From contig NZ_MKFI01000003.1 in the NCBI RefSeq assembly GCF_001982635.1, positions 558,001-622,000 on the forward strand: DNA of 64,000 nt. Direction: 5' to 3'. The position numbers and the translations under genes are program-made. Positions 51,626 to 61,013 of the stretch are shown one piece after another; the stretch's first letter is position 1; each line of letters opens with the position of its first letter. This DNA is from Bradyrhizobium mercantei. Its GTDB lineage: Bacteria; Pseudomonadota; Alphaproteobacteria; Rhizobiales; Xanthobacteraceae. Below the pieces are notes generated by a model. The model did not search any database. It saw only the letters and a list, made by a program, of their open reading frames with translations, and was not told where the DNA came from.

Positions 51626-52978
51626 TCACTTCGCCTTCAGGAAGTCGCCGACTTCGAGCAGCACGAACTCGTCGTCATCGGCCTTGTTCGGATCGCGGCT
51701 TGAGGAGAACGGCAGGTTGTTGTCGTTGCCGACGATGATGTGGGTCTCATCGACCCGGTCGACATTCTCGATGGTGAAGAACGGGAAGGTGTAGACGCCG
51801 TCATTGAGCGGCTTGCGCGCCTTCTTGTTGGGATCGCGGATCTTCAGCAGATCGATGTAGCCGATCTTGCGCACCGGCTTGCCGACATTGGCGTCGGACA
51901 GCTCGATCTTGTAGACGCGCTTGAACTTGGCGATATCGGGGAAGCAATTTTCACCGCGCTGGCCTTGCGGGCAGGCCTTGTCGGCGGTGCCTTCGCCATT
52001 GTCGCGCTCGATCACGAGGCCCTGGGTCGGGTCGATCATGTTGAAGTCGCCGATCGCATTGCCGTTCTGCTCGAACACATAGTGCCAGTAGCGTCCGGTG
52101 AACTTCTCCGCCGCGACGTCGAATTCCAGGATGCGCGAGGCTTCCTTGCCGTCGACCTTTTCCCAATCCTTCTTGTCGGTGTCCCACAGCGGCCCTTCGA
52201 GCAGGCCGTACAGGAACTTGCCGTCCTTGGAGGAGGCGAAGCCCTCATAGCCCTTGGAGCGGCGCAGGTTGACGTTGGTGTAGGAAGCGCCAGGCGCGCC
52301 CGGCGACTGCACCGCCCAGTGATCCGGCGAGCGCACCGGCTTGCCGTCGGCAACCGTCTCGAACACGGCGAGGATCTTGCCGCTCTTGTCGGCCTTCAGG
52401 ATGTAGGGCCCGAACTCGTCGCCGATCCAGAAAATGTCGTTGATGATCTGGAAGCCTTCGGTGTCGAAGTCCGCGCCGGTGAGGTAGCGCTTGGCGGTGT
52501 CCTCATGCACGATGCGGAACGGCACCTTCTTGTCGGGATCGTGCAGGAACACGGTCTCCTGGCGTTCGATCTTGCCGCCCGTCCAGTCCATCTTATAGCG
52601 GTTGAGATACAGCATCGAGTCCGCGGAGTTGTAGCGCGAGCCCATGCCGTTGTCGGTGATCACCCAGAACGTGCCGTCGGGCATCATCTTGATGCCGGAA
52701 TGGCCCTGCAACGGCTGGCCCTTGAACGGCAGCGACACGCCGGTCGGCCGCTCATAGGACTTGCCCATCACGGTGCCGATGGCATCGACACGCTTGCCGG
52801 TGGTGTACTTGCCCGAGGTCTTCAGATCGTTCGGCGCGTCGGCGGGGGCGTCGATGAAGCTCTCGGCCGGCATCACGGCGTGTCCTGCCAGCGTCGCCGG
52901 AAACTCGCCTTCGCTCTGCGCGAACGCCGATGTGGCGAGCAGGAGCGAGGCGACGGAGCAGAGCAGTGACAGGCGCAT
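51626..52978 (-). CDS. Exported phytase-like esterase family protein
   Basis: A 450-residue exported protein: signal peptide (SLLCSVASLLLATSAFA) then a phytase-like beta-propeller-type domain with GHSGIKMMPDGTFWVITDNG, the motif IGDEFGPYILKADKSG, YEGFASSKDGKFLYGLLEGP and TIENVDRVDETHIIVGNDNN. The family is described as esterase-like activity of phytase; it may act on phosphate esters or be a lactonase-type enzyme. The ATG at 52978 follows TTGGGAGATCAACC. It lies downstream of the heme locus but is separated from hmuV by 108 bases. Confidence 0.88.
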   Translation of the reverse strand: MRLSLLCSVASLLLATSAFAQSEGEFPATLAGHAVMPAESFIDAPADAPNDLKTSGKYTTGKRVDAIGTVMGKSYERPTGVSLPFKGQPLQGHSGIKMMPDGTFWVITDNGMGSRYNSADSMLYLNRYKMDWTGGKIERQETVFLHDPDKKVPFRIVHEDTAKRYLTGADFDTEGFQIINDIFWIGDEFGPYILKADKSGKILAVFETVADGKPVRSPDHWAVQSPGAPGASYTNVNLRRSKGYEGFASSKDGKFLYGLLEGPLWDTDKKDWEKVDGKEASRILEFDVAAEKFTGRYWHYVFEQNGNAIGDFNMIDPTQGLVIERDNGEGTADKACPQGQRGENCFPDIAKFKRVYKIELSDANVGKPVRKIGYIDLLKIRDPNKKARKPLNDGVYTFPFFTIENVDRVDETHIIVGNDNNLPFSSSRDPNKADDDEFVLLEVGDFLKAK

Positions 52979-53086
52979 GGTTGATCTCCCAAAGGATAAA
53001 CGATGCGGTGTTCTCCGAGCCGCCTGTTACAGCCGGCTGACAGTTTTGTGAATCGCCGATGTTGCGGCGGGATAAGCCTTGCGGCG

Positions 53087-53890
53087 TTAGGTCGCCTTGC
53101 CGGCCGGCCGCATGGTCTGCGGCAGCAGGAACGGCACGCCATCCCCGGTGTAGTCGATCGTGGCGTCGATCTCGAAGATCTGCCGGAGTGTGTCGGCCTG
53201 CATCGCGGCGGTGCGGTCACCGTCGATCGCGAGCCGGCCGCGATGCAGCAGCAGGACACGGTCGGCGAACCGCATCGCGAGGTTGAGGTCGTGCAGGATC
53301 GCGATCACGGCGGTGCCGCGCGCGGCACGCCGCCGGGCGGTTTCGACCAGGTCGATCTGGTGCCGCAGATCGAGGCTCGAGGTTGGCTCGTCAAGCAGCA
53401 GCAGCCCCGGCCCATGCAGCGCCTCGCCGCAGGCGAGCTGCACCAGCACGCGGGCAAAATGCGCGCGCTGCTGCTCGCCGCCGGACAGCGTCGGCAATTG
53501 CCTGGAACGGAAATGTTCGAGCCCGACCTCGTCCAGCGCTGCCGCAACCAGCGCACGCGCCACGGCGCGCGGGCTCTCGCCGGCACCCATGCCGACGATT
53601 TCCTCGACGGTGAACGGGAAGCTGACGTTGACGTGCTGCGACAGCATCGCGCGGTGCTCCGCCAGCGCGCGGGGTCCGTAGGCGTGGAGGTCACGCTGCT
53701 TCAGCGTGATCGCGCCGCGGGACGGCCTGATGTCGCCGGACAGCATCCGCAACAGCGTCGATTTGCCGGCGCCGTTGGGCCCGACGATCGCGACCATCTC
53801 GCCGGCACCGATCCGCAGCGAGACCGCATCGACCAGCGTCGCGCCGCCGACGGTCATCGAGATCGACTGCGCTTCGAGCAGGGTCGTCAT
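53087..53890 (-). CDS. hmuV: Heme ABC transporter ATP-binding protein
   Basis: A 267-residue ABC ATPase that powers heme import through HmuU. Walker A is GPNGAGKSTL, the signature is LSGGEQQR, Walker B is LLLLDEPTSSLD and the switch His is in ILHDLNLAM. The ATG at 53890 overlaps the stop of hmuU (ATGA), so translation is coupled. It is the last gene of hemP-hmuTUV. Regulation by iron, probably through a site in the divergent region with hmuR, is likely. Confidence 0.96.
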   Translation of the reverse strand: MTTLLEAQSISMTVGGATLVDAVSLRIGAGEMVAIVGPNGAGKSTLLRMLSGDIRPSRGAITLKQRDLHAYGPRALAEHRAMLSQHVNVSFPFTVEEIVGMGAGESPRAVARALVAAALDEVGLEHFRSRQLPTLSGGEQQRAHFARVLVQLACGEALHGPGLLLLDEPTSSLDLRHQIDLVETARRRAARGTAVIAILHDLNLAMRFADRVLLLHRGRLAIDGDRTAAMQADTLRQIFEIDATIDYTGDGVPFLLPQTMRPAGKAT

Positions 53891-54987
53891 AGCGACACCA
53901 GCCCGCGCTGGCGCAGCAGCATCGCAAGGAAGAACGGCGCGCCGATCGCCGCAGTGAGAATGCCGATCGGCATTTCCGCGGGCGCCACGATGGTGCGCGC
54001 CACCGTGTCGGCACCGACCAGCAGGACGGCGCCGAGCAGGGCAGAGGCCGGCAGCAACAGCCGATGCGCGGGGCCGATCACCAGCCGCAACAGGTGCGGC
54101 ACCACGATGCCGACGAAGCCGACCACGCCGCAGACCGAGACCGCGACCCCCGTCATCGCCGACACCAGCACGATCGAGACCCGCTTCAGCCGCTCGACGT
54201 CGACGCCGCTGTGGAACGCCTCGGCCTCGCCGAGCACCAGCACGTCGAGGCCGCGTGCGATCGAGAGGCAGGCGATCAACGCAACGGCCAGCACCGGCGC
54301 CAGCGCCGTCAGCTTGGCCCAGGTCGCACCGCTGAGCGAACCCAGCATCCAGAAGGTGATGTCGCGGAGCTGGCGGTCATCGGCGACGAACACCAGAAGC
54401 CCGATGCCGGCATTGGCGATCGCGGCAATCGCAAGTCCGGCGAGCAGGAAGATCGCGATCGAGGTGCGGCCGCCCCGGCTGGCGATACCATAAAGCACGA
54501 TGGTTGTGATCAGCGAGCCGGCAAAGGCCGCGACCGGCAGCAGCTGATGCTGCAGGAAGCGCAAGCTCCCGCCGAGATGGCTGTCGGTGAACACGATCGC
54601 GGCTGCTGCGGCAAACGCGCCGCCGGAGGAGACGCCGACCAGCGCGGGGTCGGCGAGGGGGTTGCGGAACAGGCCCTGCATGATTGCACCTGACACGGCA
54701 AGGAGTGCGCCGACCATCGCGGCCGCCGCGATCCGCGGGATGCGGATCGACCACACCACGAGCTGGTCGCGTGCGAGCAGCGGATTGGCCGTGCTATCGG
54801 CCCACAGGCCGAGCGCCGCCGGAAGCCGCGTCAGCGGAATGCCGGCGGCGCCCACCGTCAAGGCGATCAGCGTCGTTCCTGCGAGCGCCGCAAGCAGGCA
54901 GAGCAGGGTGAGCGTCGCCGCCGGCCGCAGCGATAGGCCGGCGCGCCGTTGTTTTGCACGTGCGCGGCGCTCGGCCAGCACGCTCAT
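53887..54987 (-). CDS. hmuU: Heme ABC transporter permease
   Basis: A 366-residue permease of the FecCD/BtuC type with ten predicted helices. The family landmarks are LPRLAAAALVGAALAVSGA-type (here RIPRIAAAAMVGALLAVSGA), PLADPALVGVSSGGAFAAA, and VGFVGIVVPHLLRLVIGP in the second half. The ATG at 54987 overlaps the stop of hmuT (ATGA), and its stop overlaps hmuV. It forms the inner-membrane channel for heme with HmuV. Confidence 0.96.
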   Translation of the reverse strand: MSVLAERRARAKQRRAGLSLRPAATLTLLCLLAALAGTTLIALTVGAAGIPLTRLPAALGLWADSTANPLLARDQLVVWSIRIPRIAAAAMVGALLAVSGAIMQGLFRNPLADPALVGVSSGGAFAAAAAIVFTDSHLGGSLRFLQHQLLPVAAFAGSLITTIVLYGIASRGGRTSIAIFLLAGLAIAAIANAGIGLLVFVADDRQLRDITFWMLGSLSGATWAKLTALAPVLAVALIACLSIARGLDVLVLGEAEAFHSGVDVERLKRVSIVLVSAMTGVAVSVCGVVGFVGIVVPHLLRLVIGPAHRLLLPASALLGAVLLVGADTVARTIVAPAEMPIGILTAAIGAPFFLAMLLRQRGLVSL

Positions 54988-55946
54988 TGCCGGCAATTCG
55001 CAGTCAGCACTGCCGGCTTGAAGCCGTCGGCCTCCGGCGCCAGCTCTGGATAGAGCTTGACCGAGAGGTCGCGTGCCGCCGCTGCGGTACGCGGTCCGAA
55101 GCCGAGCAGATAAAGTCCTTCCATCGAGATGAAGGCCTTGTTGGCCGCGACCGGCGTCAGCGCGAAGGCTGGATGCGTGAACACGGCATCCGATGTCAGC
55201 GAGTCCTTGCCGCGATCGATCGACAGCACGACATCCGGTTTCGCTGCCACGATCGCCTCGTCGTTGACCGGCTTGTAGCCGTCGTACCTGTCGATCGCGT
55301 TGACGCCGCCGGCAAGCTGGATGATTTCGTCGGCTGCGGTCTTGTGACCTGCGGCCAGCGCCCGGCCGTTCAACAGCGACATCACGAACATCACGCGCAC
55401 CGGCTTCGTCACCTTGGCACGCAGCGCGCGCAACTGCGCGAGATCGCTTTCCACCGCAGCGGAGAGGCACGCGGCGCGCGGATCGGCGCCCATGGCGTGG
55501 CCCACCAGTTTGATCTTCTCGATCAGCCCGGTTTCCGAGAACGTCTCGGGGACCAGCACCAGCGGCACCTTGGCCGCCTCCAGCACGTCCATTGTCTCCT
55601 TCGGCCCGGAGCCCTGCACCGCGAGCACCAGCGATGGATGCAGGCCGAGCACGCCCTCCGGCGACAGCTGGCGCATGTAGCCGACATCAGGCTTCTCGCG
55701 CAGCGCGGCCGGCGGGTAGAGGCTGGTGGCATCGACACCGGCGATGCGGTCCTCGAAGCCGAGCGCATAGAGGATTTCGGTGATCGCGCCGCCGATCGAG
55801 ACGATCCGCGTGGGATCGTCGATCACGACGTCGCGGTCGCGTGCGTCATGCACGGTGATGCCCTCGGCCATCGCCGCACCTGATGGCAGCAGACAGGAGA
55901 GCGCGAGCAGAGCGAGCGTGCGACAAATTGTCATCGGGGCCGTCAC
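54984..55946 (-). CDS. hmuT: Periplasmic heme-binding protein
   Basis: A 320-residue exported protein: signal peptide (LALLALSCLLPSGAAMAEG) then a class III periplasmic-binding fold with VSIGGAITEILYALGFEDR, YPPAALREKPDVGYMRQL and GVNAIDRYDGYKPVNDEAIV. It passes heme from the outer-membrane receptor to HmuUV. The GTG at 55946 overlaps the stop of hemP (GTGA); an ATG 12 bases later is possible. Axial ligand candidates are Tyr or His in the cleft (Tyr in SLYPPA). Confidence 0.95.
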   Translation of the reverse strand: MTAPMTICRTLALLALSCLLPSGAAMAEGITVHDARDRDVVIDDPTRIVSIGGAITEILYALGFEDRIAGVDATSLYPPAALREKPDVGYMRQLSPEGVLGLHPSLVLAVQGSGPKETMDVLEAAKVPLVLVPETFSETGLIEKIKLVGHAMGADPRAACLSAAVESDLAQLRALRAKVTKPVRVMFVMSLLNGRALAAGHKTAADEIIQLAGGVNAIDRYDGYKPVNDEAIVAAKPDVVLSIDRGKDSLTSDAVFTHPAFALTPVAANKAFISMEGLYLLGFGPRTAAAARDLSVKLYPELAPEADGFKPAVLTANCRQ

Positions 55947-56149
55947 TTGGTGAGGATCAGCTTGTTCTGCGAGGTCAGCCGCAGCCGGTAATGTTCTTCA
56001 CCATGCACGATGATGATCTCGCGCTCGGCCGCGAACAGCTCGCGGCTGTCGAGACGATTGCCGCGCATGACGAGCGTTTTTGCCGCGTCAGACGTCGACT
56101 CGGCCGGCTTTCCCGCTGCGCTGATAGGGTCTCCGGAAGTTGCCGACAT
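55943..56149 (-). CDS. hemP: Hemin uptake protein HemP
   Basis: A 68-residue protein with the HemP ending: GEEHYRLRLTSQNKLILTK, preceded by MRGNRLDSRELFAAEREIII. HemP proteins are small, conserved first genes of heme-uptake operons; in Bradyrhizobium and Burkholderia they help activate heme-utilisation expression. Its stop overlaps hmuT (GTGA). It begins the operon divergent from hmuR. The ATG at 56149 is the first in frame. Confidence 0.93.
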   Translation of the reverse strand: MSATSGDPISAAGKPAESTSDAAKTLVMRGNRLDSRELFAAEREIIIVHGEEHYRLRLTSQNKLILTK

Positions 56150-56229
56150 TCTCGTGGTTCTGCGTCTTCGAAATCGTCAAACGGTGCCTGCTTGTATAAG
56201 CGGGCGAAGGCGCATTCCAACGGCTGCAC

Positions 56230-56246
56230 TTTACAATCGATGTAAA
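56230..56246. promoter_or_regulatory. Palindrome TTTACA-N5-TGTAAA between hemP and hmuR
   Basis: TTTACA (56230-56235) and TGTAAA (56241-56246) form an inverted repeat with a 5-base spacer in the 251-base region shared by the two divergent heme promoters. The AT-rich arms suit an iron-responsive regulator such as Irr, Fur or a HemP-associated site. Position-based inference. Confidence 0.5.
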
Positions 56247-56400
56247 CAGCGCCGCCGCATTCTTGACCGTTTTGTTGCCGGCTCGTAACCAATCATCACG
56301 CGATGCAAGCAGGTGGCTTGCATCGCAACGTAGCCAGCAAGCCGCTCGGTGGAGCGCACGCCAGCCAAACCAGAAACGCGATGATCGGGCTGGGGCTAGA

Positions 56401-58746
56401 ATGGCTGACGGGGCTAGGGTTTCGCGCGCCTTGATGTTGGGCGCGTCGGTATTTTCATTTTCGGCGACACTGCCGGACAGCGGCATCGCGCAAACGGCGG
56501 ATGGTTCGGCCGCGCGTCCCGCGGCCGAACGGCCTAAGCAGGCCAAGCGCAAGCCGAAATCTGTGGCTGAACAGCAGGCGGCGTCGCCTGTGATGACTGC
56601 GCGTGCCGAGATCGGCGCGGTGCCGGTGCAGTCGCTCGACACCATCACCGCCGTGGCGTCCAAGACCGAGGAGCGCGCGATCGACGCGCTGGCGCCGGTC
56701 AGCTCTGTCACGCTGGAAAAGATCCAGGGTCTGCAGCCGAACCGGCTGTCCGACATCTTCTATAACGTGCCCGGTGTCTCGTTCCAGGAACGCGGCGACG
56801 ATCCGGCGACCGTGATCAACATCCGCGGCCTGCAGGATTTCGGCCGCGTCGCGGTGGTGGTCGACGGCGCGCGGCAGAACTACCAGCGCACCGGCCACAA
56901 CGCCAACGGCTCGTTCTTCCTCGATCCCGAGTTGATCGGCGGCGTCGATGTGGTACGCGGCCCGACCGCGAACATCTACGGCTCCGGCGCGATCGGCGGC
57001 GTGGTCTCGTTCCGCACCAAGGATATCGACGACGTGGTGCGGCCCGGCGAGCGCTGGGGCGTCGACATGTCGGGCTCCTACGGCAGCAACAAGGACCGCG
57101 GCATGGGCTCGGTGTTCGGCGGTGTGCGCGCCGATCCGAATGTCGACGTGTTCGGCGGCGCGGTCTATCGCACCCAGGGCAATTACAAGGATGGCGCGGG
57201 CACCGAGATCGGCAACACCGGCAACGACATCGCGGCCGGCCTGATGAAGGTGACGATCCGCCCCGCCGAGGGCCACGAGTTCAAGATCGGCGGCGTCTTT
57301 CAGGACTACCAGTACAATATCGGTCAGCAGAACCGCGGCCCGACCACGACGGCGGCGCCGTTGGCGGCGATCGCGGGCTCCTCGGTCTATGCCTCCGACG
57401 CGAAGAACTACACTGGCACGCTGAGCTGGCGATACTCCAAGCCCGACGACATGCTGTTCGACTGGAACATCTCGGTCTACGGCAACCGCACCGACAACGA
57501 CCAGGTCAAGACCTACAACAACCGCATCACGACCGGCGGCGGCGTCTGCACGCTCGCCAATCCCGGCAACAACATCTCCGGCTGCGTCGGCGACAGGCGC
57601 GGCTATTCGCTCGACACCGTCGGTCTCGACGTCAACAACACCTCGCGCTTCAATGTCGGCGACTGGCGCAATGCCGTGACCTACGGCTTCGATGCCTTCC
57701 GCGACGATGTCGAGACCTTCGATTCCCGCGGCAACTCCAACATCACGACGCCGGGCGGTCAGCGCACCGTGTCCGGCGGCTTCGTGCAGCTGAAGCAGAA
57801 CTATTCGACCTGGCTCGAGCTGGTCAGCGCCGTGCGCTACGACCACTACGAGCTCAATTCGACCGGCACCACGACCAGCGGCGACCGGCTGTCGCCGAAG
57901 ATCACGGTCGGCGTCACGCCGGTTGCCGGCTTCACGCCCTATGTGAGCTATGCCGAAGGCTATCGCGCGCCGTCGATCACCGAGACATTGATCTCGGGCG
58001 GCCACGCCACCGGCGGCGGGCCGGCGCTGTTCAACTGCCCGGACGGCACCAGCGGCCTGTTCTGCTTCCTGCCCAACGCGGCGCTGCGGCCAGAGGTCGG
58101 CAAGAACAAGGAAGCCGGCATCAATCTGAAGTATGACGGCATCTTCACCGCAAGCGACTCGTTCCGCGGCAAGATCAACGTGTTCCACAACGACGTCGAC
58201 GGCTATATCGACCTCGTCGCGTCGGCGCCGACCACGACGCCGTTCGGGCGCTTCAGCCAGTTCTACCAGTATCAGAACATCGCCCACGCCCGTATCGAAG
58301 GCGTTGAGCTCGAGACGATGTACGACGCGGGCGACTGGTTCGTCGGCGTCGCCGGCCACCTGATGCGCGGCCGCAACACCGAGACCAATGTCGGGCTCGC
58401 CACCATCACGCCGCGCAAGGTGACGACGACGGGCGGCGTCCGCCTGCTCGACCGCTCGCTGATCATCGCCGCGCAATGGTCCTCGTTCGGCGCCAATAAC
58501 GATTTGCCGGCGGGCTATCTGCCCTCGACCGGCTACGAGCTGGTCAACCTCTATTTGACCTGGAACGCCACCAAGGACATCACCTTCACGGCGTCGGTCG
58601 ACAACCTCTTGAACCAGTACTACCGGCCCTATGCGATCCCGGGCTCCTCGACCGACGGCACGACCCAGAACGACGTGCTGTTCTCGAGCCCCGGTCCGGG
58701 CACCGTCTACAAGGCCGGGCTCAGGATTCACCTTGGTGGAGCGTAG
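56401..58746 (+). CDS. hmuR: TonB-dependent heme/hemoglobin receptor
   Basis: A 781-residue outer-membrane receptor. The signal-like start (MLGASVFSFSATLPDSGIAQ) is followed by a Lys-rich segment, the TonB box region (DTITAVASKTEER), the plug domain (PNRLSDIFYNVPGVSFQERG, VINIRGLQDFGRVAVVVDGA, VRGPTANIYGSGAIGGVVSF) and a 22-strand barrel with conserved YVSYAEGYRAPSITE. This is the HmuR/HemR type, and the locus around it confirms heme as the substrate. The ATG at 56401 is preferred to an earlier one because it lies just before the signal sequence. Energy comes from the TonB/ExbBD genes downstream. It starts the plus-strand unit hmuR-hmuQ-hutX-exbB-exbD-tonB. Confidence 0.94.
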   Translation: MADGARVSRALMLGASVFSFSATLPDSGIAQTADGSAARPAAERPKQAKRKPKSVAEQQAASPVMTARAEIGAVPVQSLDTITAVASKTEERAIDALAPVSSVTLEKIQGLQPNRLSDIFYNVPGVSFQERGDDPATVINIRGLQDFGRVAVVVDGARQNYQRTGHNANGSFFLDPELIGGVDVVRGPTANIYGSGAIGGVVSFRTKDIDDVVRPGERWGVDMSGSYGSNKDRGMGSVFGGVRADPNVDVFGGAVYRTQGNYKDGAGTEIGNTGNDIAAGLMKVTIRPAEGHEFKIGGVFQDYQYNIGQQNRGPTTTAAPLAAIAGSSVYASDAKNYTGTLSWRYSKPDDMLFDWNISVYGNRTDNDQVKTYNNRITTGGGVCTLANPGNNISGCVGDRRGYSLDTVGLDVNNTSRFNVGDWRNAVTYGFDAFRDDVETFDSRGNSNITTPGGQRTVSGGFVQLKQNYSTWLELVSAVRYDHYELNSTGTTTSGDRLSPKITVGVTPVAGFTPYVSYAEGYRAPSITETLISGGHATGGGPALFNCPDGTSGLFCFLPNAALRPEVGKNKEAGINLKYDGIFTASDSFRGKINVFHNDVDGYIDLVASAPTTTPFGRFSQFYQYQNIAHARIEGVELETMYDAGDWFVGVAGHLMRGRNTETNVGLATITPRKVTTTGGVRLLDRSLIIAAQWSSFGANNDLPAGYLPSTGYELVNLYLTWNATKDITFTASVDNLLNQYYRPYAIPGSSTDGTTQNDVLFSSPGPGTVYKAGLRIHLGGA

Positions 58747-58893
58747 CGCGACGAGCCGATCATTCCATCCAGGTTGCTCCGGCCGCGCTGGTGCCCCCAG
58801 CGCGGCCTTGGCGCGTTCATGATATCAACGAGATCAACCGGCAGGGTCCAAGGCATTGTCCAAGGCATCCGCCGCCAAACAGGAGAGAGTTTC

Positions 58894-59229
58894 ATGTTCA
58901 TCGCAATGAACCGGTTTCAGGTGATCAAGGGCAAGGAACAGGCGTTCGAGACGGTGTGGAAGACCCGCGAATCCTATCTCGGCGATCTGCCCGGCTTCAT
59001 CGAGTTTCACCTCGTGAAGGGTCCCGAGGCCGAGGACCACACGCTCTATGCCACCCACACGGTGTGGGCCAGCAAGACGGCATTCGAGGACTGGACCAAA
59101 TCGGATGCGTTCCGCCGCGCCCATTCCCGTGCCGGCAACGAGACCGGCGGCAGCCTCTATCTCGGCCATCCCAAGTTCGAGGGTTTTGAGGTGCTGATCA
59201 CCGAACGGGCCAAGAGCGCCGCGGCGTGA
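58894..59229 (+). CDS. hmuQ: Heme-degrading monooxygenase (IsdG family, HmuQ-like)
   Basis: A 111-residue ferredoxin-like-fold enzyme. The IsdG catalytic triad is in place: Asn in FIAMNRFQV (residue 6), Trp in FEDWTKSDAF (residue 67) and His in FRRAHSRAG (residue 77). These numbers match the known IsdG triad. It opens imported heme and frees iron in the cytoplasm. The ATG at 58894 follows GGAGAGAGTTTC. It lies 147 bases after hmuR and overlaps hutX at TGATG. Bradyrhizobium HmuQ is the closest known relative. Confidence 0.95.
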   Translation: MFIAMNRFQVIKGKEQAFETVWKTRESYLGDLPGFIEFHLVKGPEAEDHTLYATHTVWASKTAFEDWTKSDAFRRAHSRAGNETGGSLYLGHPKFEGFEVLITERAKSAAA

Positions 59230-59750
59230 TGGAGACGGTCGTGCCCGATACGGAGCTTTCCGGGCTGAAGGCCTACATGGCCGACAATCCCGGCGCGGTC
59301 ATCGAAGACGTCGCGCGCGAGCGCAAGGTGACGCCGCGCGCGGTGCTCGAGGCGCTGCCCGAGAGCATGGTGCGGATCGGTGCCGGCGAATTCGCCGCCG
59401 CGATGCAGGACATCGCGGAATGGGGCGAGGTGACGCTGATCGTGCACACCGATGATGCGATCTTCGAATTCACCGGTGCCATTCCGAAAGGCGAGGTCGG
59501 CCGCGGCTATTTCAACCTGATGCAGCCGAAGGGCCTGCACGGCCATCTCAGGCACGAGCGCTGTGCGGCGATTGCCTTCGTCGAGCGGCCGTTCATGGGC
59601 AAGGTGTCGGCGTTCATCGCCTTCATCAATCGCGACGGCGGCATCATGTTCAAGGTGTTCGTCGGCCGCGACGAGGCGCGGGCGCTGCGCGGCGATCAGC
59701 TGGTGCGCTTCCACGCGCTGGCGGACCGCCTCGCGCCGAAGGCAGGCTGA
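59229..59750 (+). CDS. hutX: Heme utilization cytosolic carrier (HutX/HuvX family)
   Basis: A 173-residue protein with the HutX fold: LKAYMADNPGAVIEDVARER at the start, and the long conserved stretch GEVTLIVHTDDAIFEFTGAI then GYFNLMQPKGLHGHLRHERC and FVERPFMGKVSAFIAFINRD. HutX binds heme in the cytoplasm and hands it to an oxygenase. The ATG at 59229 overlaps the hmuQ stop (TGATG); a GTG just before is possible. Its position next to hmuQ fits the hand-over role. Confidence 0.93.
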   Translation: METVVPDTELSGLKAYMADNPGAVIEDVARERKVTPRAVLEALPESMVRIGAGEFAAAMQDIAEWGEVTLIVHTDDAIFEFTGAIPKGEVGRGYFNLMQPKGLHGHLRHERCAAIAFVERPFMGKVSAFIAFINRDGGIMFKVFVGRDEARALRGDQLVRFHALADRLAPKAG

Positions 59751-59774
59751 GAGCACGAAGGACGGGAGGCGACC

Positions 59775-60560
59775 ATGTCGCAGCGCTGGCTTGGGGGACG
59801 CATCTGCATGGCGGTGTCGGCCGCGCTCGGCATGCTGCCGGGAGCGAGCCTGGCCGCAACCGACGCTGCGCTGCTGCCGCGCAACCTCTCGCCCTGGGGC
59901 ATGTTCGCGAGCGCCGACATCGTCGTGAAGGTTGTGATGATCGGGCTCGCCTTCGCCTCGCTCGTCACCTGGACGGTGTGGCTCGCCAAGACCATCGAGC
60001 TCCGCCGCGAGACCGCGCTCGCCAGGCAACGGATCGGCCTCTTGGAGCGCGACACGCAACTTGCCGAGGTCGAGCAGGCGAGCCGCGACGGCAATGATGC
60101 CGTGGCGCAGATCGTGCAGTCGGCCTCGCACGAGGCCACGCTCTCCGGCGGTATCTTCGACGAGGGGTTCAAGGAGCGCATCGCGCTGCGGCTGGAGCGG
60201 GTCGAGGCGGCGATGTCGCGGCAGATCGCGCGCGGCACCGGCGTGCTCGCCACCATCGGTGCCACCGCGCCGTTCGTCGGCCTGTTCGGCACGGTGTGGG
60301 GTATCATGAATGCCTTCATCGGTATCTCCGAGGCCCACACCACCAATCTTGCCGTGGTCGCGCCTGGAATCGCCGAGGCGCTGCTCGCAACCGCACTAGG
60401 CCTCGTGGCCGCGATCCCCGCGGTCGTGATCTACAATCATCTGACCCGCTCGATTGCGTCCTACCGCGCGCTGCTCGGCGACGCCTCCGTGATGGTGATG
60501 CTGCTGGTCAGCCGTGAGGGCGATCGCAGCCTGTTCCGGCTGGCACGCGCCGCGGAGTGA
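59775..60560 (+). CDS. exbB: TonB-system biopolymer transport protein ExbB
   Basis: A 261-residue inner-membrane protein with an N-terminal signal-like segment (ICMAVSAALGMLPGASLAA), then helices VVMIGLAFASLVTWTVWL, PFVGLFGTVWGIMNAFIGIS and LLATALGLVAAIPAVVIYN. The typical GTVWGIMNAF and ATALGLVAAIP motifs are present. With ExbD it uses the proton gradient to energise TonB. It is followed by exbD after 3 bases. Confidence 0.96.
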   Translation: MSQRWLGGRICMAVSAALGMLPGASLAATDAALLPRNLSPWGMFASADIVVKVVMIGLAFASLVTWTVWLAKTIELRRETALARQRIGLLERDTQLAEVEQASRDGNDAVAQIVQSASHEATLSGGIFDEGFKERIALRLERVEAAMSRQIARGTGVLATIGATAPFVGLFGTVWGIMNAFIGISEAHTTNLAVVAPGIAEALLATALGLVAAIPAVVIYNHLTRSIASYRALLGDASVMVMLLVSREGDRSLFRLARAAE

Positions 60561-60563
60561 GAG

Positions 60564-61010
60564 ATGGGCGTCAAGCTTGGCTCTGGTGGCGCGTTCGGCG
60601 GCCGGCGTCGCGGCGACGACGACCTGGCCGAGGCGCATGAGATCAATGTCACGCCGTTCATTGACGTGATGCTGGTGCTGCTGATCATCTTCATGGTGGC
60701 GGCGCCCCTTGCGACCGTCGATCTCGGCGTCGATCTGCCGGCTTCGACCGCCGAGCCGCAGCCGCGGCCGGACAGACCGGTGTTCGTCACCGTGAAGCCC
60801 GACCTCTCGGTCGCGGTCGGCGAGGATCTGATCGCGCGCGATGCGCTGAGCGCGACCCTCGACGGCGCCACGCAAGGCAAGAAGGACGAGCGCATCTTCC
60901 TGCGCGCCGACAAGGCGGTCAGCTATGGCGACCTGATGGAGGTGATGAACCTGTTGCGCAACGCCGGCTATCTCAAGATCGCGCTGGTCGGGCTCGACGG
61001 GCGAAGCTGA
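60564..61010 (+). CDS. exbD: TonB-system biopolymer transport protein ExbD
   Basis: A 148-residue protein with one membrane helix containing the essential Asp: NVTPFIDVMLVLLIIFMVAA. The cytoplasmic start is basic and Gly-rich (GAFGGRRRGDDDLAEAHEI), and the periplasmic domain follows (VFVTVKPDLSVAVGEDLIA). It forms the proton-motor core with ExbB. exbB ends 3 bases ahead and tonB starts 4 bases after, so the three are one unit. Confidence 0.96.
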   Translation: MGVKLGSGGAFGGRRRGDDDLAEAHEINVTPFIDVMLVLLIIFMVAAPLATVDLGVDLPASTAEPQPRPDRPVFVTVKPDLSVAVGEDLIARDALSATLDGATQGKKDERIFLRADKAVSYGDLMEVMNLLRNAGYLKIALVGLDGRS

Positions 61011-61013
61011 TCC

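Noticed and set aside
56455..58731. A 758-codon open frame antisense to hmuR
   Set aside because: It mirrors the receptor gene, shows no motif, and is rich in Ala/Arg/Asp/Val repeats. It is a shadow produced by the codon bias of hmuR.
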